Source: JBBIOU01 sp037443205
GTDB lineage: Bacteria > Bacteroidota > Bacteroidia > Flavobacteriales_D > UBA2798
Direction: 5' to 3'
Assembly: GCA_037443205.1 (NCBI GenBank)
Contig: JBBIOU010000026.1
Coordinates: 1-48,303 of the forward strand
Length of the DNA stretch: 48,303 bases
Shown here: one piece after another, positions 33,566-42,260 of the stretch
Position numbering within the stretch: the first letter of the stretch is position 1
Layout of the letters: each line of letters opens with the position of its first letter
Translations under genes and position numbers: made by a program
Notes under the pieces: generated by a model
What the model was told of the DNA's origin: nothing
Databases searched by the model: none
Seen by the model: only the letters and a program-made list of their open reading frames with translations

Positions 33566-34870
33566 TTAACTTGCCATGGTTGGCATTTGCATTCCGCGTC
33601 CTTTAATTTTTCCGGATTTCATCAATCCGTCATAATGTCTGCTCAACAAATAGGTTTCTATCTGTTGTAAGGTATCTAAAACTACTCCTACCATAATTAG
33701 CAGGGATGTGCCTCCGTAAAAGTAGGCAAACTGTTGTTTTACTCCGGCTATCATGGCAAATGCGGGTAGTATAGCCACTATTGCCAAAAATATTGACCCG
33801 GGAAGTGTAATTCTCGAAACTACGGTATCTATAAATTCCTCAGTATGTTTACCGGGTTTTACTCCGGGAATAAATGCTCCGTCACGTTTTAATGATTCGG
33901 CTATTTGTCTTGGATTTACTGTAATGGCGGTATAGAAATAGGTAAATAATATGATAAATGTTGCGAATAATGCATTATACCAAAAACCTTCTATGTTTAC
34001 CAATGAAGAAAACCAACGTCCGTCAGTAAATTGGTTAATATACATGGGTATAAACATGAGGGCTTGTGCAAAAATGATAGGCATTACACCTGCAGAATTT
34101 ACTTTTAAGGGTATGTAGCTGCGTTGTCCCATGGTTTGTTTGTTGCCAATGATACGCTTAGCTACTTGTACCGGTATTCTGCGCGTACCTTGTACCAATA
34201 ATATAGAAAATGCGATAACCAAAAGCAGAAATACCATTTCTACCAAGAATAAAACATATCCTCCGCTAATATGTCGGGCGGCAACTTCTTGTATTAAGGA
34301 GGTAGGTAGTTTAGCAATTATACCTATCATAATAATCAGGCTTATACCATTGCCTAAGCCTTTGTCGGTAATACGTTCTCCCAACCACATAACAAACATG
34401 GTTCCGGCAATTAATATCATCAATACCAGCGGATAGCTAAAGGCATCTGTTTGTGCGGATGCGGGTATAGAACTGGCAATGTATCCAGGAGCTTGAAAAA
34501 ATGTAACTACGATGGTTAACATTCTGGTCCAGTTATTAATTCTTTTTCTGCCGCTTTCGCCTTCACGTTGCATTTTTTGTATGGCAGGTACGGCAATACC
34601 CAATAATTGCATAATGATTGATGCTGAAATGTATGGCATAATACCCAGGGCAAAAATAGATGCGCGGGAAAAAGCACCTCCTGAAAACAAATCTAACAAA
34701 CCTAAAAAGCCACCCGTTTCTCCTGCGGCAAGACCCTTGGTATCTACTCCGGGTAACACAACATAAGATCCGATTCTGTATATCAGAATAAGTGATAAAG
34801 TGAGTATGATGCGAGAGCGTAGCTCTTCGATGCTCCAAATATTACGTAATGTTTTAATCAGGTCTTTCAT
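33566..34870 (-). CDS. secY: preprotein translocase subunit SecY
   Basis: Ten-helix channel of the Sec translocon in the inner membrane, through which the signal-peptide proteins of this window (including all T9SS cargo) must pass. 434 residues; GLLDLFSGGAFSRASIFALGIMPYI is split over residues ~57-81, and the cytosolic loops MQREGESGRKRINNWTR and KRDGAFIPGVKPGKHTEEFI are typical. 20 bp after rplO, 27 bp before infA. Confidence 0.98.
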   Translation of the reverse strand: MKDLIKTLRNIWSIEELRSRIILTLSLILIYRIGSYVVLPGVDTKGLAAGETGGFLGLLDLFSGGAFSRASIFALGIMPYISASIIMQLLGIAVPAIQKMQREGESGRKRINNWTRMLTIVVTFFQAPGYIASSIPASAQTDAFSYPLVLMILIAGTMFVMWLGERITDKGLGNGISLIIMIGIIAKLPTSLIQEVAARHISGGYVLFLVEMVFLLLVIAFSILLVQGTRRIPVQVAKRIIGNKQTMGQRSYIPLKVNSAGVMPIIFAQALMFIPMYINQFTDGRWFSSLVNIEGFWYNALFATFIILFTYFYTAITVNPRQIAESLKRDGAFIPGVKPGKHTEEFIDTVVSRITLPGSIFLAIVAILPAFAMIAGVKQQFAYFYGGTSLLIMVGVVLDTLQQIETYLLSRHYDGLMKSGKIKGRGMQMPTMAS

Positions 34871-34890
34871 TATTGCCTTTGCTCGTGGTT

Positions 34891-35340
34891 TTATTTATTT
34901 AATATCAATACCTGCCCTCCTTTGGCTTCTATTGCTTGCTTGGCAGCAGCAGAAACTGCATGAGCTGTAACTTTAATACTTGATTTCATTTCGCCTCGGG
35001 CTAATATTTTAATGAGCGAATTTTTGGGTATTAATCCGTTTTGCAGCAATACTTCGGGGGTAATTTCAGAAATATTGTTGTCTGCCAATTTTTGAAGTAT
35101 ATCTAAGTTTACTGCTTTATATTCAACTCTGTTGATATTTTTAAAACCGAATTTTGGGATACGTCTTTGAAGAGGCATTTGTCCACCTTCAAAACCGCGT
35201 TTTTGTTTATAGCCCGAACGAGATTTATCGCCTTTATGTCCGCGTGTTGAGGTACCTCCTCTGCCCGAACCTTGTCCACGACCCAGGCGTTTGTTTTTTC
35301 TGGTTGCTCCTTTAGCTGGTTTTAAATTAGTTAAGTTCAT
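34891..35340 (-). CDS. rplO: 50S ribosomal protein L15
   Basis: Late-assembly 50S protein. 149 residues with the Gly/Arg-rich N-terminus (RLGRGQGSGRGGTSTRGHKG at ~18-37) that penetrates 23S rRNA, and a globular C-terminal half ending KGGQVLILNK. An AGGAGA site lies 8 nt before the ATG. 18 bp after rpmD. Confidence 0.98.
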   Translation of the reverse strand: MNLTNLKPAKGATRKNKRLGRGQGSGRGGTSTRGHKGDKSRSGYKQKRGFEGGQMPLQRRIPKFGFKNINRVEYKAVNLDILQKLADNNISEITPEVLLQNGLIPKNSLIKILARGEMKSSIKVTAHAVSAAAKQAIEAKGGQVLILNK

Positions 35341-35358
35341 CTTTAAAATCTCCTATTG

Positions 35359-35538
35359 TTATATTTCGGTAACTTCTACCAAATGTTTAACCTTGTTAAC
35401 CATCCCTTTAATTTGGGGGGTTGCTTCTTTTTCTACTGTTTGATATAATTTTTTTATTCCGAGTGCCTTTAATGTATCCTTTTGATCGTAGGGATAATGA
35501 ATGGCACTTTTTATTTGTTTGATTCTGATTTTAGCCAT
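35359..35538 (-). CDS. rpmD: 50S ribosomal protein L30
   Basis: 59-residue protein, the typical bacterial length, found by translating the gap between rpsE and rplO. It starts MAKIRIKQIKSAIHYP and has DTLKALGIKKLYQTV and GMVNKVKHLVEV, the family pattern. In its normal spc-operon place, 11 bp after rpsE. Confidence 0.96.
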   Translation of the reverse strand: MAKIRIKQIKSAIHYPYDQKDTLKALGIKKLYQTVEKEATPQIKGMVNKVKHLVEVTEI

Positions 35539-35549
35539 AACTACATTTA

Positions 35550-36065
35550 TTAACCGTTAAAAACTTTATCCAGAGAAACGCCTCTGTGCTGAGATACTGT
35601 ATAAGCATCGCGCATATTCATCAAGGCATTAATGGTGGCTTTAACTACGTTATGCGGGTTAGTAGAGCCTTTGCATTTTGCCAATACATCTTTTACTCCA
35701 ACGCTTTCCAGCACTGCACGCATTGCACCACCTGCAATAACTCCGGTACCGCTGGCAGCGGGTTTTAAAAAAACTTTTGCTCCACCATATTTACCTTCTT
35801 GCGGATGGGGAACGGTGCCGTTTACTACCGGTACTTTAATCAAATTTTTCTTTGCATCATCAATTCCTTTGGCAATAGCTTCGGTAACTTCAAGGGCTTT
35901 GCCAAGTCCATGGCCTACTATACCATTTTCGTTTCCTACAACTACAATTGATGAAAAACTAAATGTACGCCCGCCTTTAGTAACTTTTGTTACCCGATTA
36001 ACTGCCACCAGGCGATCTTTTAGTTCAATGTCGGTAGCTTTTACTCTTTTTACGTTTTCTGACAT
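35550..36065 (-). CDS. rpsE: 30S ribosomal protein S5
   Basis: 30S protein important for decoding accuracy and mRNA unwinding at the entry channel. 171 residues: double-stranded RNA-binding N-terminal fold (VTKVTKGGRTFSFSSIVVVG) and the C-terminal domain (LKPAASGTGVIAGGAMRAVL). No change obvious in the region tied to spectinomycin resistance. 25 bp after rplR. Confidence 0.98.
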   Translation of the reverse strand: MSENVKRVKATDIELKDRLVAVNRVTKVTKGGRTFSFSSIVVVGNENGIVGHGLGKALEVTEAIAKGIDDAKKNLIKVPVVNGTVPHPQEGKYGGAKVFLKPAASGTGVIAGGAMRAVLESVGVKDVLAKCKGSTNPHNVVKATINALMNMRDAYTVSQHRGVSLDKVFNG

Positions 36066-36090
36066 ATTAATTTTTTATGCTGTAAATAAT

Positions 36091-36450
36091 TTAAAATTTA
36101 AGTCCGTTTTCGCGTGCAGCATCAGCCAGGGCTTTAACACGTCCGTGATAAAGATATCCACCCCTGTCAAAAACCACTGTATTTATGCCTGCTTTTATGG
36201 CTTTTTCAGCAATTTCTTTACCTACCATTTTAGCTTGCTCGGTTTTATTTACTTTTTGAGCAGCACTGTTTTTTAGTGATGCGGATGAGGCAATGGTTAC
36301 GCTTTTCACATCATCTATCAGTTGTGCGTAAATCTGGCTGTTGCTTCTAAATACTGCCAAGCGCGGACGTTCTGCCGTACCTGTGATACGCTTGCGTATT
36401 TTCATTTTAAGTTTATTTCTTCTTACTGCTTTTTTACTTGTTGTTGCCAT
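36091..36450 (-). CDS. rplR: 50S ribosomal protein L18
   Basis: 5S rRNA-binding protein of the central protuberance. 119 residues; AERPRLAVFRSNSQIYAQLI (~27-46) and the C-terminal YLYHGRVKALADAARENGLKF (last ~21) are diagnostic. 8 bp after rplF. Confidence 0.98.
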   Translation of the reverse strand: MATTSKKAVRRNKLKMKIRKRITGTAERPRLAVFRSNSQIYAQLIDDVKSVTIASSASLKNSAAQKVNKTEQAKMVGKEIAEKAIKAGINTVVFDRGGYLYHGRVKALADAARENGLKF

Positions 36451-36458
36451 AACCTGTA

Positions 36459-37013
36459 TTATTTTTTAGATGCAGATTTACCTGCTTTTCTTCTGATGTT
36501 TTCGCCTACAAAACGTATTCCTTTGCCTTTATATGGCTCGGGCTTGCGCATAGAGCGAATTTTTGCCGCTACCTGGCCGATAAGTTGCTTGTCTATAGAC
36601 TCAAGAATTATTCTGGGCGCCTGACCTTTTTCGGCTGTAGTACTAACTTTAATTTCTTTGGGTATTTCGAACAATATGTTGTGCGAATATCCTAGTGTAA
36701 GTTCCAGGTTTTGTCCCGAAACGTTTGCTCTGTAACCCACACCTATAAGTTCCTGTTCAATTTTATATCCGGTAGATACACCTGTTATCATGTTGTTTAA
36801 TATAGCTCGATAGGTTCCGTGTAAAGAACGAACAAATTTATCGTCATTGGGGCGTTGTAATGTAACGGTAGTGCCCTCCACTTTAATTTCGATAAGTGGG
36901 TTAAATTCTTGTTTCAACTCACCTTTAGGCCCTTTTACACAAACCAGATTGCCTTCTTTTTTTACTTCTACGCCTTTGGGTAATGTAATAGGTAATTTAC
37001 CAATTCTTGACAT
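36459..37013 (-). CDS. rplF: 50S ribosomal protein L6
   Basis: 50S protein near the factor-binding site. 184 residues with two repeated folds; MSRIGKLPITLPKGVEV start and RKPEPYKGKGIRFVGENIRR (~154-173) are diagnostic. Unlike most neighbours it has a full AGGAGG site 8 nt before its ATG. Confidence 0.98.
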   Translation of the reverse strand: MSRIGKLPITLPKGVEVKKEGNLVCVKGPKGELKQEFNPLIEIKVEGTTVTLQRPNDDKFVRSLHGTYRAILNNMITGVSTGYKIEQELIGVGYRANVSGQNLELTLGYSHNILFEIPKEIKVSTTAEKGQAPRIILESIDKQLIGQVAAKIRSMRKPEPYKGKGIRFVGENIRRKAGKSASKK

Positions 37014-37021
37014 TTTTAATT

Positions 37022-37027
37022 CCTCCT
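37022..37027 (-). promoter_or_regulatory. Shine-Dalgarno site of rplF
   Basis: AGGAGG on the - strand, 8 nt before the ATG of rplF. Full-length sites like this are rare in this window (the heat-shock gene has the other). Confidence 0.6.
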
Positions 37028-37032
37028 ATATA

Positions 37033-37431
37033 TTAAAACACATAACATAATAATTCGCCACCTACGTTTTCTTTTCTGGCTTCTTTATCGGTCATTACGC
37101 CTTTAGAAGTAGAAATAATCGCCACGCCTAAGCCGTTGTAAACACGGGGTAAATTCTGCGAATTGCGATATTGACGTAAACCCGGGCGGCTTATTCTTTC
37201 AAGCTTTTTAATAGCGGGCGCTTTAGTTGACGGATGATATTTCAATGCAATTTTTATTATTCCTTGCTTACCATCATCTTCAACTTTATAATTAAGTATG
37301 TAGCCTTTATCAAAAAGAATTTTTGTAATTTCTTTTTTAAGGTTTGATGCGGGTACTTCTACCACTTTATGATTGGCACGTATAGCGTTTCTAACACGCG
37401 TTAAATAATCTGCTACGGGATCGGTTACCAT
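37033..37431 (-). CDS. rpsH: 30S ribosomal protein S8
   Basis: Central-domain 16S rRNA binder; in E. coli it represses the spc operon. 132 residues: DPVADYLTRVRNAIRANHKV start and the C-terminal GLGVAIISTSKGVMTDKEAR (~99-118). 27 bp after rpsN. Confidence 0.98.
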   Translation of the reverse strand: MVTDPVADYLTRVRNAIRANHKVVEVPASNLKKEITKILFDKGYILNYKVEDDGKQGIIKIALKYHPSTKAPAIKKLERISRPGLRQYRNSQNLPRVYNGLGVAIISTSKGVMTDKEARKENVGGELLCYVF

Positions 37432-37458
37432 TTTATTTTTGTTTTAAATATTTTATTA

Positions 37459-37728
37459 TTACCAACTTGCTTTAGTTATTCCGGGTATTTTTCCGGCTAA
37501 TGCCATTTCGCGGAATGTAACACGGTTAATTCCAAACTGACGCATGTATCCGCGCGGACGGCCGGTTAGCTGGCAGCGATTGCGTAAGCGCACATATGAA
37601 GAGTTTTTAGGAAGCTTTTGTAGCTCTTCCCACTTACCTTCTTTTTTAAGGGCTGCCCTTTTTTCAGCGTATCGTGCAATGAGCTTTGCTCTTTTACGAT
37701 CGCGTGCTTTCATTGATTCTTTTGCCAT
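37459..37728 (-). CDS. rpsN: 30S ribosomal protein S14
   Basis: Head protein of 30S. 89 residues: MAKESMKARDRKRAKLIARY start and CQLTGRPRGYMRQFGINRVT (~52-71). It has a single Cys, so it is the zinc-independent type, but shorter than the 101-residue E. coli protein. 9 bp after rplE. Confidence 0.97.
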   Translation of the reverse strand: MAKESMKARDRKRAKLIARYAEKRAALKKEGKWEELQKLPKNSSYVRLRNRCQLTGRPRGYMRQFGINRVTFREMALAGKIPGITKASW

Positions 37729-37737
37729 CTTTTTACT

Positions 37738-38292
37738 TTATTTTTTGTTTGCAAACGGAAATCCAAATTCTTTTAATAATGTATATGCTTCGTCATTTGA
37801 TTTGGCATTGGTAACAAAAGTTATATCCATGCCTAAAATCTTATTTACTTTATCTATATCAATTTCGGGGAAAATGATATGTTCTTTTACTCCAAAAGTA
37901 TAATTGCCTTTACCATCAAATCCTTTGGCACTTACCCCTCTGAAGTCGCGGGTACGCGGCAGGGCAATAGAAATAAGCCTGTCTAGGAACTCATACATAT
38001 TGTCTCCGCGTAGTGTAACACGCACTCCTATGGGCATCCCTTTGCGAACTTTAAAATTAGAAATGTCTTTACGGGCAAAGGTAGGGACTGCTTTTTGGCC
38101 TGTAATTATAGATAATTCCTTAGCTGCAGATTCTATTACTTTTTTATCTGCCACTGCAATACCCAAACCCTGATTAATACAAATTTTTTGTATCTTGGGT
38201 ACTTGCATGGGGCTTGAGTAATTGTATTGCTTTTGCAAAGCAGGTACAACTTCTTTTTTATACTTTTCTTTTAATCTTGGAGTGTAACTCAT
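37738..38292 (-). CDS. rplE: 50S ribosomal protein L5
   Basis: 5S rRNA-binding protein that also contacts the P-site tRNA. 184 residues; KICINQGLGIAVADKK (~31-46), the LITGQKAV-like IITGQKAVPTFARKDISNFK (~77-96) and GNYTFGVKEHIIFPEIDID (~133-151) identify it. 6 bp after rplX. Confidence 0.98.
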   Translation of the reverse strand: MSYTPRLKEKYKKEVVPALQKQYNYSSPMQVPKIQKICINQGLGIAVADKKVIESAAKELSIITGQKAVPTFARKDISNFKVRKGMPIGVRVTLRGDNMYEFLDRLISIALPRTRDFRGVSAKGFDGKGNYTFGVKEHIIFPEIDIDKVNKILGMDITFVTNAKSNDEAYTLLKEFGFPFANKK

Positions 38293-38298
38293 AACTTA

Positions 38299-38610
38299 TT
38301 ATATTTCCTGTCCTGTTTTTTTTGCTATTCTAACTGTTTTACCATTTTCTTTTTTACGGCTTATTTTAGTTGCTTGGCCATCAACTATAAGCATAAGGTT
38401 AGAGATGTGTATTCCGGCCTCCTTTTCTACAATACCTCCTTGCGGATTTTTTGCATTGGGCTTGGTATGTCTTTTAACTACATTAACTCCTTCAACTATG
38501 GCTCTCATTTTTTTTCTGTCAACCGACAATACTTTGCCTTGCTTACTTTTCGATTCACCGGAGATTACAACTACCGTATCGCCTTTTTTTATGTGTAATT
38601 TCTTTTGCAT
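38299..38610 (-). CDS. rplX: 50S ribosomal protein L24
   Basis: Assembly initiator of 50S near the tunnel exit. 103 residues with the KOW motif (KKGDTVVVISGESKSKQGKV, residues ~8-27) and HTKPNAKNPQGGIVEKE (~48-64). 12 bp after rplN. Confidence 0.98.
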   Translation of the reverse strand: MQKKLHIKKGDTVVVISGESKSKQGKVLSVDRKKMRAIVEGVNVVKRHTKPNAKNPQGGIVEKEAGIHISNLMLIVDGQATKISRKKENGKTVRIAKKTGQEI

Positions 38611-38622
38611 AAAATGTATTTG

Positions 38623-38991
38623 TTATAGCACTTCGGGTGCCAGTGATACAATTTTCATATATTCTTTCTCTCTCAATTCTCGGGCAACAGGGCCGAAAAT
38701 ACGGGTTCCGCGAAGTTCACCCGCATTATTTAATAATACAACTGCATTATCATCAAAACGGATGTATGATCCGTCTTTTCTGCGCACTTCTTTTTTTGTA
38801 CGAACCACTACCGCAGCCGATACTTGTCCTTTTTTAACGTTGCCGGATGGAAGAGCATCTTTAACGCTAACAATTATTTTATCGCCAATAGAAGCGTATC
38901 TTCTTTTGGTTCCGCCTAATACGCGTATGCAAAGCACTTCTCTTGCTCCGCTGTTGTCTGCTACTGAAAGCCTTGATTCTTGTTGTATCAT
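38623..38991 (-). CDS. rplN: 50S ribosomal protein L14
   Basis: 50S protein at the subunit interface. 122 residues; MIQQESRLSVADNSGAREVL start, then ALPSGNVKKGQVSAAVVVRT (~46-65) and GTRIFGPVARELR near the end. 15 bp after rpsQ. Confidence 0.98.
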   Translation of the reverse strand: MIQQESRLSVADNSGAREVLCIRVLGGTKRRYASIGDKIIVSVKDALPSGNVKKGQVSAAVVVRTKKEVRRKDGSYIRFDDNAVVLLNNAGELRGTRIFGPVARELREKEYMKIVSLAPEVL

Positions 38992-39006
38992 TGCTACTGA
39001 ATATTA

Positions 39007-39270
39007 TTATTTTGCACGTTCTAAAATTTCAATTAACCTCCAGCGTTTAGTTTTGCTCAGGGGTCGTGTTTCCATAATTCTTACGGTATCACCAATGTTG
39101 CATTCGTTTTTCTCATCGTGTGCAACAAATTTTTTAGTTTGTTTAACAAACTTACCGTATTTGGGGTGTTTTACTTTACGTTCTACAGATACCACAACCG
39201 ATTTATCCATTTTATTACTGGTTACGATACCTATTCTTTCTTTTCGCAAAGCTCTTTTAACTGCTGTCAT
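39007..39270 (-). CDS. rpsQ: 30S ribosomal protein S17
   Basis: OB-fold 30S assembly protein. 87 residues; GIVTSNKMDKSVVVSVERKV (~13-32), KYGKFVKQTKKFVAHDEKNE (~37-56) and IMETRPLSKTKRWRLIEILE are diagnostic. 16 bp after rpmC. Confidence 0.98.
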   Translation of the reverse strand: MTAVKRALRKERIGIVTSNKMDKSVVVSVERKVKHPKYGKFVKQTKKFVAHDEKNECNIGDTVRIMETRPLSKTKRWRLIEILERAK

Positions 39271-39286
39271 TTTTTTAAAGTATTAC

Positions 39287-39487
39287 TTATTTTTTTACGG
39301 CTAATTCTCTTTTTCTGATTTCTGTTTTGATACGGGCTACATCTTTGCGTGTAGTGCGTAGCAAAAGAGGGTTTTCCAAAGGAGAAACCGCATGATTTAA
39401 TTTTAATTTACTGAGATCAGCTTGCTTTTCGCTAAGCTTATCTTTTAATTCTTCTAAACTCAAATCTTTTAATTCTATCGCTTTCAT
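39287..39487 (-). CDS. rpmC: 50S ribosomal protein L29
   Basis: Helical-hairpin protein at the tunnel exit, close to the docking site of trigger factor and SRP. 66 residues; ELKDLSLEELKDKLSEKQAD start and RKDVARIKTEIRKREL near the end. 18 bp after rplP. Confidence 0.97.
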   Translation of the reverse strand: MKAIELKDLSLEELKDKLSEKQADLSKLKLNHAVSPLENPLLLRTTRKDVARIKTEIRKRELAVKK

Positions 39488-39505
39488 ATCTTTATATTAT
39501 TTGTA

Positions 39506-39925
39506 TTATGCCTGGTAATCAGGACGAACAATAAATTTAGTGCGTACCGGTAATTTTTGTGCGGCAAGTCTTAAGGCTTCTTGGGCTACTTCTACGGGCA
39601 CACCATCTAATTCAAATAATATTCTCCCCGGTTTAACTACGGCTGCGTAGTATTCAACGTTTCCTTTACCTTTTCCCATACGAACTTCCAGAGGTTTTTT
39701 AGTGATGGGCTTATCAGGAAATACACGAATCCAAACTTTCCCTTCGCGCTTCATAAAGCGTGTAAGAGCAACACGAGAGGCTTCTATCTGGCGTGAGGTT
39801 AACCACACTGAATCGAGCGACTTGAGAGCGAATGAGCCAAAAGCAATTTCGCTGCCTCTTTTGGCGTTTCCTTTCATGCGCCCTTTTTGCATTTTTCTGT
39901 ATTTTGATCTCTTAGGTTGTAACAT
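39506..39925 (-). CDS. rplP: 50S ribosomal protein L16
   Basis: 50S protein beside the A site that helps place aminoacyl-tRNA. 139 residues; MLQPKRSKYRKMQKGRMKGN start, IRVFPDKPITKKPLEVRMGK (~68-87) and GKGNVEYYAAVVKPGRILFE (~87-106). 33 bp after rpsC. Confidence 0.98.
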   Translation of the reverse strand: MLQPKRSKYRKMQKGRMKGNAKRGSEIAFGSFALKSLDSVWLTSRQIEASRVALTRFMKREGKVWIRVFPDKPITKKPLEVRMGKGKGNVEYYAAVVKPGRILFELDGVPVEVAQEALRLAAQKLPVRTKFIVRPDYQA

Positions 39926-39958
39926 TTGTGAATTTGTTTAATCTATATTTCCAAATAA

Positions 39959-40690
39959 TTATTTTCTTTTTCTGCGTTGTTTGCCTCCGCCTTTGGTATT
40001 TGCATTAGATTCTGCTGCACTACCTAAGGCTTTTCCCGAGCCTATATTAGGAGATAAATCGCGTTTACCATAAACTTCACCTTTGCAAATCCAAACTTTA
40101 ATCCCTAATAAACCATAGGTGGTAAGAGCTTCACCAATCGCAAAATCTATATCAGCGCGAAGCGTATGCAAAGGTATCCTGCCTTCTTTAAAGGTTTCCG
40201 TGCGAGCCATCTCCGCTCCGTTTAAACGGCCCGAAATAGTAATTTTTATTCCTTCAGCTCCCATGCGTATAGCGCTGGCTATAGCCATTTTAATAGCTCT
40301 GCGGTAAGCTATGCGTGCTTCTAACTGGCGGGCAATTCCATCGGCAACTAAACGCGCATCTATTTCGGGTCTTTTGATCTCGAATATGTTTATCTGTACT
40401 TCTTTGCCGGTAAGTTTTTTCAACTCTTCTTTCAGTTTATCAACTTCCTGACCTCCTTTACCGATAATAACACCCGGACGAGCGGTATTTACTGTAACGG
40501 TAATAAATTTTAAAGTACGTTCGATGATAATTTTTGATACGCTTGCTTTGCTTAAGCGAGCCATCAAATACTTGCGTATTTTTTCATCTTCTACAAGTTT
40601 ATCAGCATACTTGCTTCCGCCATACCAGTTAGAATCCCATCCTCGGATGAAACCTAAACGATTACCTATAGGGTTGGTTTTTTGTCCCAT
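39959..40690 (-). CDS. rpsC: 30S ribosomal protein S3
   Basis: Lines the mRNA entry tunnel and contributes to helicase activity. 243 residues: KH domain with RPGVIIGKGGQEVDKLKEEL (~71-90), then the C-terminal GRLNGAEMARTETFKEGRIP (~156-175). The end is Gly/Lys/Arg rich. 20 bp after rplV. Confidence 0.98.
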   Translation of the reverse strand: MGQKTNPIGNRLGFIRGWDSNWYGGSKYADKLVEDEKIRKYLMARLSKASVSKIIIERTLKFITVTVNTARPGVIIGKGGQEVDKLKEELKKLTGKEVQINIFEIKRPEIDARLVADGIARQLEARIAYRRAIKMAIASAIRMGAEGIKITISGRLNGAEMARTETFKEGRIPLHTLRADIDFAIGEALTTYGLLGIKVWICKGEVYGKRDLSPNIGSGKALGSAAESNANTKGGGKQRRKRK

Positions 40691-40710
40691 TTTATTTTTT
40701 ACTTATTATT

Positions 40711-41103
40711 TTAGTTATTATTTGTATCAACTACAATGGTTACATGGTTTGAGCGTTTTCTTACACGGTAACCTCTGCCTTGCGGAGCCGGGCGCAGTCT
40801 TTTAAGCATCCGGGCACTATCTACGGTTACTTCTTTTACAAAAAGATTTTCGGTGCTTTTACCCGGATTTTTGGTTTCCCAGTTTACAATAGCTGATTTA
40901 AGCACTTTCTCCATGCTTTTGGATGCATGCTTAGGGTTAAATTGCAAAATATGCAACGCTTTTAGCACATCCACTCCGCGTATGATGTCTGCTAATAAAC
41001 GCATTTTACGGGGAGAAGTAGGGCAGTTGCGCAAAATGGCTGCTCCTTTGTTTTTCTTCTCTTGTTTAAGCCTTTCGGCCATTAATCTTTTTCTTTTACC
41101 CAT
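40711..41103 (-). CDS. rplV: 50S ribosomal protein L22
   Basis: Extends a loop into the exit tunnel; it is a site of macrolide-resistance mutations. 130 residues, about 20 longer than E. coli because of a Lys/Arg-rich N-terminal extension (MGKRKRLMAERLKQEKKNKG). NCPTSPRKMRLLADIIRGVD and LKRLRPAPQGRGYRVRKRSN are diagnostic; no insertion or deletion is obvious in the loop. 23 bp after rpsS. Confidence 0.97.
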   Translation of the reverse strand: MGKRKRLMAERLKQEKKNKGAAILRNCPTSPRKMRLLADIIRGVDVLKALHILQFNPKHASKSMEKVLKSAIVNWETKNPGKSTENLFVKEVTVDSARMLKRLRPAPQGRGYRVRKRSNHVTIVVDTNNN

Positions 41104-41126
41104 ATAAACCTTGTTTGCCTAATAAA

Positions 41127-41405
41127 TTATTGTTTTTTATCTTTTCTTTGGCCGGCATGCCCTCTCCAGGTACGTGTAGGTGCAAATTCGCCAAGTTTAT
41201 GACCAACCATGTTTTCAGTAACATAAACGGGGATGAATTTATTTCCGTTATGAACTGCAAAGGTTAATCCTACCATATCGGGTACTATCATACTTGCACG
41301 CGACCAAGTTTTAATTACATTTTTTTTGCCTGATTGATGAGCATCTTCAATTCTCTTTGCGAGTTTGTAATGCACAAATGGCGGTTTTTTTAGTGAACGA
41401 CCCAT
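41127..41405 (-). CDS. rpsS: 30S ribosomal protein S19
   Basis: Head protein that pairs with S13 near the A-site tRNA. 92 residues, equal to E. coli; MGRSLKKPPFVHYKLAKRIE start and NMVGHKLGEFAPTRTWRGHA (~65-84). 19 bp after rplB. Confidence 0.98.
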   Translation of the reverse strand: MGRSLKKPPFVHYKLAKRIEDAHQSGKKNVIKTWSRASMIVPDMVGLTFAVHNGNKFIPVYVTENMVGHKLGEFAPTRTWRGHAGQRKDKKQ

Positions 41406-41424
41406 AATTTTTATCTATGCTGCT

Positions 41425-42249
41425 TTATTTTTTTCTTCTTTCAATAATAAACTTATTTGATGCTTTTTTAGGAGTGCGCGTTTTGTATCCTTTAGCAGGC
41501 AATCCTTTGCGTGAGCGCGGATGGCCTCCTGATGCGCGTCCTTCGCCTCCACCCATGGGATGATCTACCGGGTTCATGGCAACCCCGCGGTTGCGAGGTC
41601 TGCGGCCTAACCAACGTGAGCGACCTGCTTTTCCTGAGATAATCAGGTTATGTTCAGGGTTTGATACTGAACCAATGGTTGCCATACAGGTTGCCAGTAT
41701 CTGCCTTGTTTCACCCGAAGGTAATTTAATAACGGCATATTTACCATCGCGTGCAGAGAGCTGAGCATAAGAGCCTGCACTGCGGGCAATGGCACCTCCT
41801 TTACCGGGCGATAGTTCGATGTTGTGAATTATCGTACCAAGTGGTATATCGTTTAAGGGCAGTGCATTTCCTACTTCGGGGGCTACATTATTACCGGAAA
41901 TAATTTTTTGTCCTACTTTTAATCCTTGCGGAGCAATGATATATCTTTTTTCTCCATCAGTATATTGAACCAATGCAATGAATGCAGAACGGTTCGGATC
42001 GTATTCCAGGGTTTTAACCTCGGCAGCAACATTGTGTTTGTTACGTTTAAAATCTATGATACGGTAAAGCTGTTTATGTCCACCACCAATGTAGCGCATG
42101 GTCATTTTACCCGTATTGTTACGTCCACCCGATTTAAATTTACGTTCGGTAAGTTTTTTTTCGGGTTTGGTTGCAGTTAATTCCGTAAACGAAACTAGTA
42201 CTTTATGTCTGGTGCCTGGTGTTACCGGTTTTAGTTTTCTTAGTGCCAT
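41425..42249 (-). CDS. rplB: 50S ribosomal protein L2
   Basis: Highly conserved 50S core protein needed for subunit joining and peptidyl transfer. 274 residues; GRNNTGKMTMRYIGGGHKQL (~43-62) and VAMNPVDHPMGGGEGRASGG (~222-241) with the conserved His. 11 bp after rplW. Confidence 0.98.
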   Translation of the reverse strand: MALRKLKPVTPGTRHKVLVSFTELTATKPEKKLTERKFKSGGRNNTGKMTMRYIGGGHKQLYRIIDFKRNKHNVAAEVKTLEYDPNRSAFIALVQYTDGEKRYIIAPQGLKVGQKIISGNNVAPEVGNALPLNDIPLGTIIHNIELSPGKGGAIARSAGSYAQLSARDGKYAVIKLPSGETRQILATCMATIGSVSNPEHNLIISGKAGRSRWLGRRPRNRGVAMNPVDHPMGGGEGRASGGHPRSRKGLPAKGYKTRTPKKASNKFIIERRKK

Positions 42250-42260
42250 TTTGTTTATGC

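Noticed and set aside
35632..36276. A 214-codon + strand frame across rpsE and rplR
   Set aside because: Antisense to two certain ribosomal genes; low-complexity translation without any family pattern.
38405..39304. A 299-codon open frame on the + strand across rplX, rplN and rpsQ
   Set aside because: It lies antisense to three certain ribosomal protein genes, has no recognisable domain, and its composition is what the reverse complement of such genes gives.
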